NCBI RefSeq assembly: GCF_003614945.1
Contig: NZ_QYCZ01000001.1
Location: 1 to 64,000, forward strand
Origin: Bergeyella cardium
GTDB lineage: Bacteria > Bacteroidota > Bacteroidia > Flavobacteriales > Weeksellaceae
Direction of reading: 5' to 3'
DNA length: 64,000 bases
The notes below the pieces were generated by a model. The model was not told the DNA's origin and searched no databases. It was given only the letters and a program-made list of their open reading frames with translations. Positions 36,028-45,045 of this stretch are shown one piece after another. How positions within the stretch are numbered: the stretch's first letter is position 1; each line of letters opens with the position of its first letter. The position numbers and the translations under genes were made by a program.

Positions 36028-37068
36028 TTATTTCTTCACAAATTTCTCACCATTCCAGCGGTAGCGAGGGCTTTTCTTGTCTTTGTTCTCAGTACTCAGA
36101 GAGATGATCTCTATCTCATCATTCTTTGCTCCAAACCTCACGGCATAGTTTGAGTTTTCGTAAGGGGAGGATGAAATCTTCAGCATACCAGGGAGGATAT
36201 CCTCTGGGAGAGGGAACTCGAGGGTATGCTCGGTAGGATTGTATCGGAAGAAGGTGAGGCTGCTGGTATTCACCATATCAGACAAGGTGAGGCTGGTGAT
36301 ACCGACCAAATAATCGGGAGAATTCTTGTATTTCCAGATTTTGCATTCTACATCGGTGGTAAAAGGCTCGCCGCTGTGTTTATAATCGAGCTGAGGGTTT
36401 TTGTTAGCCCCCTCCTTTGCTTTATAACTGATGTAGAGGTTTTTTTGGTCGGTTGTAATGCGCTCTACCCATTGATCTGGCGGAAGAGGGGTGCCCCACT
36501 TCAGAAGGCGAAACATTTCCTTAACATCTGAATTACCTATAAAGGGAGTGAGCTGTAGGATGAACTCCTTTATATTGATTTTCCTTGCTGGGTAGTAGAA
36601 TGTTAGGGGTTTATCTTTGCAGAAGAAGGTATAGCTCTTCCCGCGATCCATCAGACTAGGCAAGTTGGCGGAGGGTTTTAAATGGAGCTTGCCATCATTA
36701 TCGATATTGGCTGAGAATGTTCCCTTGTGGGGTATTTTGTCGTCATTAAGGGTGAGGTCTATTCCATATCGGATTTCGCCGTCTTTGTTCCCAGGGGTGC
36801 AAAATCCCGTATAGACGGAGAGGTTTCCCTCTGAGAAGGCATTAGCTTCTAATTTTGCTTGCGCATTCTTTCGGAACTCAACGGTTATTTCCATCTCGTC
36901 TTTTTGGTCGTAATGGTACCATTTGCCTATAAATGGAGTAGGAAGAGGGCTCAGCTTCTTCTGGGTCTGTACGGTTTTCTTCGCCTGAGTTTTCTTCTGT
37001 GCGAAGGTGGAAGGGCTGGCTGCCAAGAGCAAGCCCATTGCGGATAGGATTAAAAATCTTGTATTCAT
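36028..37068 (-). CDS. Exported protein of an uncharacterised paralog family (member A)
   Basis: A 346-residue protein with a signal peptide (MNTRFLILSAMG to ASPSTFAQ) and a Lys/Gln-rich linker. I do not recognise a named domain. It shares a layout with the next upstream genes: a GKWYHYD strand at the mature start, a calycin-like middle part, KIWKYKNSPDYLVGIT, LTFFRYNPTEHTLEFPL and a final RYRWNGEKF. It is the most divergent member. The start at 37068 is chosen because it gives the signal peptide and lies 7 bases after the stop of member B. The frame extends 54 codons upstream, inside member B. Confidence 0.75.
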   Translation of the reverse strand: MNTRFLILSAMGLLLAASPSTFAQKKTQAKKTVQTQKKLSPLPTPFIGKWYHYDQKDEMEITVEFRKNAQAKLEANAFSEGNLSVYTGFCTPGNKDGEIRYGIDLTLNDDKIPHKGTFSANIDNDGKLHLKPSANLPSLMDRGKSYTFFCKDKPLTFYYPARKINIKEFILQLTPFIGNSDVKEMFRLLKWGTPLPPDQWVERITTDQKNLYISYKAKEGANKNPQLDYKHSGEPFTTDVECKIWKYKNSPDYLVGITSLTLSDMVNTSSLTFFRYNPTEHTLEFPLPEDILPGMLKISSSPYENSNYAVRFGAKNDEIEIISLSTENKDKKSPRYRWNGEKFVKK

Positions 37069-37075
37069 CGTTATA

Positions 37076-38098
37076 TTATTTAAAAGTTGCTCCATTCCAT
37101 TTGAGTTTGTAGTGCTTTGTAACTCGGTTTTCATTTTTTTCATTTCCGTAGAATAAGAGCTCGAGCCCATCGTTTGGAGAGGACTTGCTGTCCATTTTAG
37201 GAAATCTGAGGAAGATGGGTATTTCTTCATCTTTACTGTGATGTCTTTTTTTGAGGACAGGCATTACGGTTTCTTCATCTAAATGGATGAGGCGTTTTTT
37301 CTGTGCATCGTAGCGGTAAAAATAGATGGTATATGTGCGGAAGATATCTGGATCTATCCAAATACTAGGGTTACTGATGCAGATGAGCTTGTCGTCAGAT
37401 TTAGGATAGCTCCACACGCGGAGGTCAATCTTCGCGTTGATGTATTCATCTTCGTTCACTGCGGTGTAAGAGATCTGATATTTATTGATAGCATAAGTAA
37501 CCTTGGTGGTTTTTGATGTTTTTTTACCGAACATATTATCATAGGATTCACAAAAGTCTCGCTCAAAAATGTAAGGATAAATCGCTTTGTAGAAATTCTC
37601 CACAGATGGTGTTTCTTTAAAAGGGATGTCGGTATTTTCTTGGTGGAAGGTAAGGGTATTCCCAGCGGAGAAACTCATTGCTTCAAATTTTTGGGGAAAT
37701 TTCACCTTCATCTGCCCCTCTTTAGTGAAGGAAATACTTAGGGTACCTTTCTTCTTTTGGTTTAGATCTGTGTTGCTCAGCGTATAGTTCAGCTTGCCAT
37801 CGGAATAGGTGTAGGTGCCAGAATAGGAGGAAGCAACATCAAAGAAGCCTATTTCTTCGAGAGTTATAGACTTGTCTTTTTGAATATCTAAGATGAGCCC
37901 GTATGCTTCTTTACAATTGTAGTAGTACCACTTTCCTGTGATGGTAGGCGGGTTGTTTTGCTCTGCTTTCGGAGCATTGGAGCGGAGATGAGGATTCATC
38001 TGCTCGGTGGTGTAATGAGAATTTTTCGTTTCTCTATCCCCTCCAAAGCAAAGGAATACGAAGGAGGAGAGCACTAATGTGATGATTTTAGAATACAT
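37076..38098 (-). CDS. Exported protein of the same paralog family (member B)
   Basis: A 340-residue protein with an N-terminal signal (SSFVFLC, a possible weak lipobox). The family features are all present: GKWYYYNCKEAYGLIL, YSGTYTYSDGKLNYTL, SISFTKEGQMKVKFP, LTFHQENTDIPF, FYKAIYPYIFE, KIDLRVWSYPKSDDKLICI, YFYRYDAQKKRLIHLDEE and the final YKLKWNGATFK. It looks intact. The function is unknown; the repeated beta-rich segments suggest a secreted or outer-membrane-attached beta-sandwich protein. It is co-transcribed with member A. Confidence 0.75.
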   Translation of the reverse strand: MYSKIITLVLSSFVFLCFGGDRETKNSHYTTEQMNPHLRSNAPKAEQNNPPTITGKWYYYNCKEAYGLILDIQKDKSITLEEIGFFDVASSYSGTYTYSDGKLNYTLSNTDLNQKKKGTLSISFTKEGQMKVKFPQKFEAMSFSAGNTLTFHQENTDIPFKETPSVENFYKAIYPYIFERDFCESYDNMFGKKTSKTTKVTYAINKYQISYTAVNEDEYINAKIDLRVWSYPKSDDKLICISNPSIWIDPDIFRTYTIYFYRYDAQKKRLIHLDEETVMPVLKKRHHSKDEEIPIFLRFPKMDSKSSPNDGLELLFYGNEKNENRVTKHYKLKWNGATFK

Positions 38099-38116
38099 AA
38101 TAATTTAATTTTACAA

Positions 38117-38167
38117 GTTATTCGGTTGAGTGTGTTTGTGGTTTTTGGGGGTTGGGGGTTATTCGGT
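38117..38167. repeat. Direct repeat GTTATTCGGT at the 3' end of member C
   Basis: Copies at 38117-38126 and 38158-38167 are separated by 31 bases of unusual G/T-rich sequence. The second copy contains the stop codon of member C, whose last 13 or so family residues are missing, so it could mark a small rearrangement. Confidence 0.4.
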
Positions 38168-39154
38168 CAAGGACTTGGGTTTTGTGTAATCCATTTCATC
38201 TTCATAGAAATAGATTTCTACCCTATCGGAGGGAGGAGAATCGGCGCTGATTGTAGGGAATTTAATGAGGTGGTCGCTCATCTCTTCATCGTCTTTGTAT
38301 CGTTTTTTCAGTTGGGGGATAATTTTTTCTTCATCGAGGGGTATAAGGATTTTGTTTTGAGCATCGTATCGGTAGAAGAGGATTGTCCCCGAGCGGTGGC
38401 TATTCTCGTCTTCTGCGCAGTAAGGATGATTAAAGCCGATGAGCTTGTCGTTAGATTTCGGGTAATCCCAAATTCGGAGGTCAAATTTTATGATAAAATT
38501 TTCTTCGTTTCTGCTGGTGTAGGTGAGCTGTTTTTTGTCGGCAGAATATTTTATACTGGCTGGTGGATTTGGCTTTTCGGCGACGATATCGTTATACGCA
38601 TCGCAGACTTCTCTCTCGAAAATGCGGGGATAAATCGCTTTATAGATGCTAATGAGCGTAGGCTGAGGGTCATTAAAAGGGATGGGGGTATTCTTTTGGT
38701 GGAAGGTAAGCGGTTTATTCTCATCGAAGCCTAAGTAAATAATTTTTTTATCAAATTTAATCTGCATCTGCCCTTCTTTGGTAAAGGAAAGCTGAAAGTT
38801 CCCCGATGCCTCATCGTACATCTCGAGATTGGCGAGGAGGTAGCTTCCTTTGCCGTTGGAATATTCGTAGGAGCCAGAATACTCGTTGGGGAGGTCGATG
38901 AAAGTATATTCTTGGAAATACATTATGCCGTCATCGTTAAACTTTATTGAGAGCGCCTGCTGCCCTTCGCAATCATAGTGGAACCATTCTCCGAGGATGG
39001 AAGATGGGTCTCTCAGATTGCGGGTGTAAGGATTTTTCTGCTCGGTTGGGTTGGATTGCTCGGCTTTGTTTTGGGTAGAATTTTGGGGTTTATTGTCTCC
39101 ACAGCTGAGCAATAGAAATGTGGAGAACAGGGATATGATAGCAATGTATTTCAT
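38159..39154 (-). CDS. Lipoprotein of the paralog family with altered C-terminus (member C)
   Basis: A 331-residue lipoprotein with a clear lipobox (LLLSCG, Cys18). It has the family blocks GEWFHYDCEGQQALSI, YSGSYEYSNGKGSYLL, LSFTKEGQMQIKFD, LTFHQKNTPIPF, IYKAIYPRIFE, KFDLRIWDYPKSNDKLIGF and LFYRYDAQNKILIPLDEE. It is closest to member B. Instead of the usual YKLKWNG end it stops after YTKPKSLTE, beside a short direct repeat, so the last strand is lost. Function unknown. Confidence 0.75.
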   Translation of the reverse strand: MKYIAIISLFSTFLLLSCGDNKPQNSTQNKAEQSNPTEQKNPYTRNLRDPSSILGEWFHYDCEGQQALSIKFNDDGIMYFQEYTFIDLPNEYSGSYEYSNGKGSYLLANLEMYDEASGNFQLSFTKEGQMQIKFDKKIIYLGFDENKPLTFHQKNTPIPFNDPQPTLISIYKAIYPRIFEREVCDAYNDIVAEKPNPPASIKYSADKKQLTYTSRNEENFIIKFDLRIWDYPKSNDKLIGFNHPYCAEDENSHRSGTILFYRYDAQNKILIPLDEEKIIPQLKKRYKDDEEMSDHLIKFPTISADSPPSDRVEIYFYEDEMDYTKPKSLTE

Positions 39155-39166
39155 CTTGTTTTTGTT

Positions 39167-39256
39167 TTAGAGAGGATTAAAAATCTGGTTTTCGGAGGCT
39201 CTGCAGAGGGAAAATAAAGCCGTGAAGAGGGCAAAGAAAATGATTTTAGGATACAT
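39167..39256 (-). pseudogene. Detached signal-peptide fragment of the paralog family
   Basis: A 29-codon frame from ATG at 39256: MYPKIIFFALFTALFSLCR then ASENQIFNPL and stop. It begins like member B (MYSKII...LC) and has a complete signal-peptide shape, but no mature protein follows. It lies just past the stop of the headless member D, so it is probably the remnant 5' end of a lost paralog. Confidence 0.55.
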
Positions 39257-39289
39257 TGTATTAAAGTTTTGGTGGTGGATTAAAGATGT

Positions 39290-40171
39290 TTATTCTTCTG
39301 AGAAGGTTTTACCATTCCACTTAAGTTTGTAGTAGTTCTTCACTGGGGCAACTACCTCTCCGACTTCAGTTTCTTCGTAGATGTAGAGCTCTATTTTGTC
39401 CTTGGAAACAGATTCTGAGGAGCGTAAAGGGAAATCTAAGAGATAGTCTCTTTTGAAATTTTCATCTATATATACTTTTTTGAGATGGGGCACGATAGCT
39501 TTCTCATCTAATGGGAAGAGGAGGTGTTTTTTTGCATCGTAGCGGTAGAAACGGATGAGCCCAGAGCGGATGACATTGTCTAATATATAAGGTAGATTAA
39601 TTCCTACGAGAAGGTCTTCAGATTTGGGATAGTTCCAGATTTTCAGGTCAAATTTAGCTGTATAATTTTCTTCATCATCAAAAGCCTCATAGCAGAGATG
39701 TTTTTTATCGGAGGAGTAGGTTAGTTTTACCCCAGGCGAGGGCTCTCCAGAGACGATGAAGTTATAAGACTCGCAGAATCCAACCTCAAAAATGTACGGG
39801 TAAATTGCTTTGTAGAAATTGAGTGCAGTAAGATTTTTTTCTTTAAAGGCGATGGGCGTTTTCTCTTGATGGAAGGCGAGGGTATTATTCGTAGCAATAT
39901 TAAATTCTTTAAAATTTTCATTGAATTTAATCTTCATCAGCCCTTCGGGAGTAAATGAAATGCTAAAAGAATTGTTTCGTACATCATTATCCTCTAAAGC
40001 ATTGGTGAGTTTATATTTTCCTTTGCCATCGGAATAGGTGTAGGTGCCAGAGTATTGAGAGTGGATTTCGTAGAAGCTGCCCTCTGGTATGGTGAAGGAC
40101 TTATCAGCCCCAATATCTAATATAATAGCGTCTTGCAGCTCGCAATTATAGTGAATCCATTTACAATACAT
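39290..40171 (-). pseudogene. Paralog-family gene lacking its signal peptide (member D)
   Basis: A 293-residue frame that begins inside the family's first block (CKWIHYNCELQDAIIL) and continues through YSGTYTYSDGKGKYKL, FYKAIYPYIFEVGFCESY, KFDLKIWNYPKSEDLLVGI, RFYRYDAKKHLLFPLDE and the final YYKLKWNGKTFSEE. The signal peptide and linker are absent: an in-frame TAA lies ten codons upstream, and the stop of member E is 29 bases away. The body is well preserved, so the 5' deletion looks recent. If translated, it would stay in the cytoplasm. Confidence 0.7.
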
Positions 40172-40199
40172 CCTATTGAGATTTATCGGTTAATAATTT

Positions 40200-40949
40200 T
40201 TATTTAAATCTACCATTACCATCCCACTTAAGGACTGATTTTCCTTTCTTATGATATGGGTTTTTGAATAGCTCAAACTTGATATCCTTCCCGCTTCTTG
40301 GGAAATCTACTCGGTAATCTACAGGCTGTTTTGGGTTTATTACCTTTTGGAGTGCTGGGGCTACACTGGCAGGGTCGAGCTCCTGCACCATATCCGTATC
40401 TTTATTATAGACTATAAAAATGAGCTCCGAACTGAGGTAGGCTGCCTCTTCTGACTGCTCATTAGAATGATTAATACCTAAAAGTATACTGCGCTTATCA
40501 TTATAATTCCAATAGCAGAACTATATGACCGCTCCAGGCGCAGAGGGAGTCTCATAGCGGATGTATCCATTCTTTACATCATAAGTGTTATACTTGCTAT
40601 TTCTCGCTCCACTGCTCATAAAATCGTCATAAAACCATTTGTAGTCCTCATAACGAGGGATGATGGCACTGAAAAGGTCAATAATACTCGGTTTATTCGT
40701 TTTGAGATTGAGTTTAAAAGGAGCACCCTTCACCGAAGGCTCATCATAAGTTTCTTCATTCTTATCGGCTGTAGCTTCGTCGGCTGCTATTTCCTCTTCT
40801 ATTTCTTCTGCTGAGGTATCATCGGTTATCGCTTCTGTACTGGTCTCAGCAAGGGGGAGGGTTTCATTTTGCGCAGTTTTAGAGGTCTTACCACAGCCTG
40901 CAAGTAAAGCAAAAATAAATGTGTAATTAAGAACATAAAATCTAATCAT
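40200..40949 (-). pseudogene. Lipoprotein of the paralog family with an in-frame amber stop (member E)
   Basis: One reading frame of 250 codons interrupted only by TAG at 40521-40523. The first half has a lipobox (LLAGCG, Cys19), an acidic Glu/Asp/Thr linker (about 30-70) and SIIDLFSAIIPRYEDYKWFYDDF. After the stop the same frame continues with FCYWNYNDKRSILLGINHS, ELIFIVYNKDTD and a final SVLKWDGNGRFK, matching the IWNYPKS..LVGI and LKWNG blocks of members B-D. One base change (for example CAG or AAG to TAG) explains it. Readthrough cannot be excluded. It is the first gene after the cluster promoter. Confidence 0.75.
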
Positions 40950-40993
40950 AATAGTAATTATTTAAATATTGATAAAGTTTTGAGTTTCTCTTA

Positions 40994-41022
40994 CAAATTT
41001 AGTGATTTTTATTATTTATCAA
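40994..41022 (-). promoter_or_regulatory. Promoter of the exported-paralog cluster
   Basis: On the minus strand, TTG (40020s region, bases 41020-41022) and an exact TAnnTTTG box TAAATTTG (40994-41001) are 18 bases apart, 45 bases before member E. Confidence 0.55.
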
Positions 41023-41179
41023 TGATTTACATCCATTTTAATTAAAAAATATGATTTTTACCTATTAGACTATTATTAACTCAGCAGAACTTATCATTTT
41101 AGAAAATTTTTTCTGAAATTTGTAGTAGACAAGATGATATAAAATCAAAAAGTCTTAAAAAATATATTTTAAATATCGT

Positions 41180-41919
41180 ATGAAAAAAATCTTGATTTCA
41201 GCCCTTTTATTTGTGAGTACAAATACCTTCTGGGCACAGGAAAATGCAGTTTTAATGATATGGAGGAAGCACTCTGCCAGTGGTTCCTCAGCCCTGAAAA
41301 AGGAATCAACAAACTACTACCCGCAAAGTCTGTAAGCACGAAGAAAAATGATTTCTCTGCAGTTCTGATGGAAAATCCTAAGCTCTACTTGGGCAGTATA
41401 GGAGAAAACCACAAAAGGTTGTTCGTAGAGTTTAGCTCGGCAAAGAAAGATAAAAACAAACCCGAAGTCTATCATATAGAAGGTAGCACTAAAGTAGGGA
41501 AAAACCTTCGCAAATTTCGTGGAACAATAAGCATAACTAAGCTAATGGAAGCCGACCCTCGTATGAATGACGACTCCGAAAAAGCACAAGGCGTGCTCAT
41601 AGGAGATTTCAGCTTTGATGAATACGAAAAACTCCCAGCTACAGGTGTTTTTACAGGGCAGATGGGCATTACTTGGCTTATTGATAAGAAAGGAAAACTT
41701 CGTTATAATGACTCTTATGATGAGGCTGATGTAATCATCAATGCAGTCTATCTGGGGAAATGGACAAGCAAGCAAACAGGCAAAAGCCAAACCTCGAGAT
41801 GTAGCAGATATCTCGTCCCTTGCAGTGGAGACTTGGATATAGGCGATGGCGAATTTATACCCAACCCTAAGTACTATAAATACGGCTGGAAAGGCTATAA
41901 AGCGGGGTCATACAATTAA
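41180..41919 (+). pseudogene. Exported protein of unknown function, frameshifted after the signal peptide
   Basis: ATG at 41180 starts a good signal peptide (MKKILISALLFVSTNTFWAQ) that runs into a stop. The body is open in another frame from about 41250 and reads MEEALCQWFLSPEKGINKLL through FRGTISITK, GVLIGDFSFDEYE, GVFTGQMGITWLIDKKGKL to a Tyr/Gly-rich end. One extra base in the AAAA at 41241-41244 would join them as QEKCSFNDMEEALCQW. I do not recognise the family. Without repair the body lacks an export signal. Confidence 0.6.
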
Positions 41920-41956
41920 AAAATCAATTAATTATTAACATATAAATTTTAAAACT

Positions 41957-42722
41957 ATGAGAAATACATTCTTCTTATTCATCCTATCAGTGGCTTTGTG
42001 CAGTGCACGGCATAGACAAACCCATTCGGCTAAAGCTATACACCCAACATCAACCAACGAAAGCCCCGCACTCAACGATTTAAAATTTGAAATACGAAAA
42101 ATATCTTTTAAATCCAAAAAACGAAGAAAAAGTGTCTCGGCTACCTATGCTTGGTGCACCAGCAAAGGTAAATTCGCCCAAGCCTTTAATGATTCTGCTC
42201 GAATCAGGGTGCTCAAAACTTTTGAGATAGATAACTTAAAGCTAAGTATAGCTGATGCAATTAAAGAATTAAAAAAAGCCGAGAAGAGAAAACTCACCGC
42301 AAAAGAACGAGAATCGCTCCCTGATATGGAGATATACCTGTCAAGCACCGATAGCATTAGCTACCGCTCGAATAAAATCATCTCTCTGCGCACTTATTAC
42401 GAAGCGTATTATGGCGGTATTCACGGTATCCATAGTTATAGTTACATCAATTTTAAGCCAGACGGCACTTCTTATACAAACGAAGAGCTCATAAAAAATC
42501 CTAAAAAACTAAATGCCTTAATCGAAAAAAAAATTAAGAGCAGGAGCAGACCCAGAGACCTACCCCGAGAAAGTCTATGAACCTTCTATTGTCTTTGGTT
42601 TTGAAGGAGAATATTTAGTTGCTCGCTATATGCCCTACGAAATCAGTAGCTATGCTGCAGGAGATATAGAAGTAAAAATCCCAATAAAAGATATCAATAA
42701 TCTGATTATTGATGTTCAGTAA
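41957..42722 (+). pseudogene. DUF3298-type exported protein, frameshifted in a run of nine A
   Basis: A signal peptide (MRNTFFLFILSVALCSA) is followed by a Lys-rich helical part and the DUF3298 core (YYGGIHGIHSYSYINF, then KPDGTSYTNEEL). The frame closes at 42580. After A9 at 42525-42533, another frame continues AGADPETYPEKVYEPSIVF, EYLVARYMPYEISSYAAG and EVKIPIKDI to TAA at 42720, the normal end of the domain. Eight A instead of nine would give a 254-residue protein. The A-run makes slippage or phase variation possible. Confidence 0.7.
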
Positions 42723-43077
42723 AGGCTTTTACACAGCACTTGTTCTTTTAGAATACCAGAGCAGCTACATTAACGATACCTGAGGGTAATTGGTATTATT
42801 ATGACTACTCATAATAAAAAATTTCTATGGGATTATTCCCTACTTCCTCTTTGATACGATAGTTATACTAAAACCATTATCGGAAGAATTGATTTGTATA
42901 TATTGTAAAATTAATGGCAAAACACCTACTTTTGCTTCCTCAAATAGGGGATATATCATTAATTAATAAAATGAAACATCATTTTATACTTACTTAAAGT
43001 TATATAATAAATAAATTTATTAATTCATTATTTTTCAATAGATATATCATAAAATAAAAAAAAAGAAAATATACAAA
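42723..43077. other. AT-rich intergenic region before mnmG, no gene seen
   Basis: About 355 bases of AT-rich sequence without a convincing reading frame. It ends at the parS-like site upstream of mnmG. No tRNA or terminator was recognised. Confidence 0.4.
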
Positions 43078-43093
43078 TGTTTCCCGTGAAACA
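43078..43093. other. parS-like site upstream of mnmG
   Basis: TGTTTCCCGTGAAACA. It matches TGTTTCACGTGAAACA at 15 of 16 bases and the B. subtilis parS TGTTCCACGTGAAACA at 14 of 16. It lies 21 bases before the mnmG start codon. ParB binding is inferred. Confidence 0.6.
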
Positions 43094-43113
43094 TTAAAGA
43101 ATAAGCAGATATT

Positions 43114-44976
43114 ATGATAAACGAAATATACGATGTAATAGTAGTAGGCGGAGGGCACGCGGGTTGTGAAGCGGCAGCGGCGGCAGCAAATCTTGGTTCT
43201 AAAACAATACTGGTAACAATGAATATGCAGACGATTGGCCAGATGAGCTGTAATCCCGCTATGGGCGGGATAGCGAAAGGACAAATCGTAAGAGAAATAG
43301 ATGCCCTTGGGGGTTATTCGGGTATTATAGCCGATAAATCTGCTATCCAGTTTAAAATGCTAAACCTATCCAAAGGCCCTGCAATGTGGTCGCCACGAAC
43401 TCAAAATGACCGAATGCTGTTTGCAGAGGAATGGAGGCTAGCATTAGAACAAACAAAAAATCTGGACTTCTTCCAAGATATGGTGAGAAATATCATCGTA
43501 GAATACGGAAAAGTAGTAGGCGTACGAACGGCTATCGGTGTAGAAATCCGAGCAAAAGCAGTAGTACTGACCAATGGAACCTTCCTGAACGGACTTATCC
43601 ACATCGGTGAAAAACAATTCGGAGGTGGAAGGATGGGTGAGCCCAAAGCATTTGGAATAACCGAACAATTGGTAGAGCTGGGCTTCGAGGCAGGGAGAAT
43701 GAAAACAGGTACGCCCGTACGGGTAGATGGCAGAAGCCTTGATTATTCCAAAATGGAGGAACAAAAAGGAGACGAAAATCCACAAAAATTCTCCTATTTA
43801 GATACTCCAAAACTCAAAGAGCAGAGAAGTTGCTACATTACTTATACCAACGAAAAAGTACACGAAATACTCCGCGAGGGTTTTGACCGCAGCCCGATGT
43901 TTAATGGAACTATCCAGAGTATTGGTCCAAGATATTGCCCGAGCATTGAGGATAAAATCAACCGATTTGCAGAGAGAAACAGGCACCAGCTTTTTGTAGA
44001 GCCTGAAGGCTGGAAAACCGTAGAAATCTATGTAAATGGTTTCAGCTCCTCACTACCAGAAGATATACAAATAAAGGCTCTACATCAAATCCCTGGCTTT
44101 GAAAAAGCAAAAGTTTTCCGCCCTGGCTATGCAATTGAATATGACTACTTCCCCCCTACTCAGCTAAAGCATACATTGGAAACAAAGCTGGTAGAAAATC
44201 TATTCTTCGCAGGGCAAATCAATGGAACTACAGGCTACGAAGAAGCTGCTGGACAGGGATTAATTGCAGGTATCAATGCACACAATAAAGTACACGGAAG
44301 AGATGAATTTACCCTGAGTAGAGACGAAGCCTATATAGGGGTTTTAATAGATGATTTGATTACAAAAGGTACAGAAGAGCCGTATCGTATGTTTACTTCC
44401 CGCGCAGAATATAGACTCCTTTTGAGGCAGGATAATGCAGATATTCGCCTTACAGAAAAGTCGCATAATATAGGTCTCGCCTCTGAAGAAAGATTGAGAA
44501 AAGTAGAAGAGAAAATTAAAAAATCTGGTGAATTAGAAGATTTTCTCAAAGAATTGTCTTTAAAGCCTGGAATTATTAATCCTATACTTGAGGAGAATGG
44601 TAGTAATCCCGTAGATCAGGCATACAGAGCCGCACAAATCCTTACCCGACCGAACATTAATTTAAAAAAGCTCTCACAGATAGAAACCATAGGAAACAAA
44701 GCAAAAGAATATACTGAAGAAGTACAGGAACAGGCAGAAATCAATATAAAATACAAAGGTTATATAGATAAAGAAAAGGAAAATGTAGCCAAACTAAGGC
44801 GGATGGAAAACATTAAAATACCAGTGGATTTTGACTTTAATAAAGTACCTTCCCTATCCTCCGAAGCTTTACAAAAAATGAATAATATCCGCCCAAAAAG
44901 CATTGCACAGGCATCGAGAATATCAGGAGTATCTCCAGCGGATATCAATGTTTTGCTGATTTATTTAGGAAAGTAA
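43114..44976 (+). CDS. mnmG: tRNA uridine-5-carboxymethylaminomethyl modification enzyme MnmG
   Basis: FAD enzyme that, with MnmE, modifies the wobble uridine (U34) of several tRNAs. The 620-residue protein starts with the dinucleotide-binding [14 protein letters not shown], followed by the GidA signatures [12 protein letters not shown] and TGTFLNG. The flavin-site stretch [19 protein letters not shown] and the C-terminal helical MnmE-binding domain (about 550-620) are present. The gene lies between two parS-like sites. mnmG is near the origin in many bacteria. Confidence 0.97.
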   Translation: MINEIYDVIVVGGGHAGCEAAAAAANLGSKTILVTMNMQTIGQMSCNPAMGGIAKGQIVREIDALGGYSGIIADKSAIQFKMLNLSKGPAMWSPRTQNDRMLFAEEWRLALEQTKNLDFFQDMVRNIIVEYGKVVGVRTAIGVEIRAKAVVLTNGTFLNGLIHIGEKQFGGGRMGEPKAFGITEQLVELGFEAGRMKTGTPVRVDGRSLDYSKMEEQKGDENPQKFSYLDTPKLKEQRSCYITYTNEKVHEILREGFDRSPMFNGTIQSIGPRYCPSIEDKINRFAERNRHQLFVEPEGWKTVEIYVNGFSSSLPEDIQIKALHQIPGFEKAKVFRPGYAIEYDYFPPTQLKHTLETKLVENLFFAGQINGTTGYEEAAGQGLIAGINAHNKVHGRDEFTLSRDEAYIGVLIDDLITKGTEEPYRMFTSRAEYRLLLRQDNADIRLTEKSHNIGLASEERLRKVEEKIKKSGELEDFLKELSLKPGIINPILEENGSNPVDQAYRAAQILTRPNINLKKLSQIETIGNKAKEYTEEVQEQAEINIKYKGYIDKEKENVAKLRRMENIKIPVDFDFNKVPSLSSEALQKMNNIRPKSIAQASRISGVSPADINVLLIYLGK

Positions 44977-44995
44977 TCTATGAAAAATTTGTTTA

Positions 44996-45011
44996 TGTTC
45001 CACGTGAAACT
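44996..45011. other. parS-like site downstream of mnmG
   Basis: TGTTCCACGTGAAACT matches the B. subtilis parS consensus at 15 of 16 bases. It lies 20 bases past the mnmG stop and 35 bases before the next start codon. Confidence 0.6.
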
Positions 45012-45045
45012 TTTATTATAATTAAACCTAAAATTAGCTTAAGTG

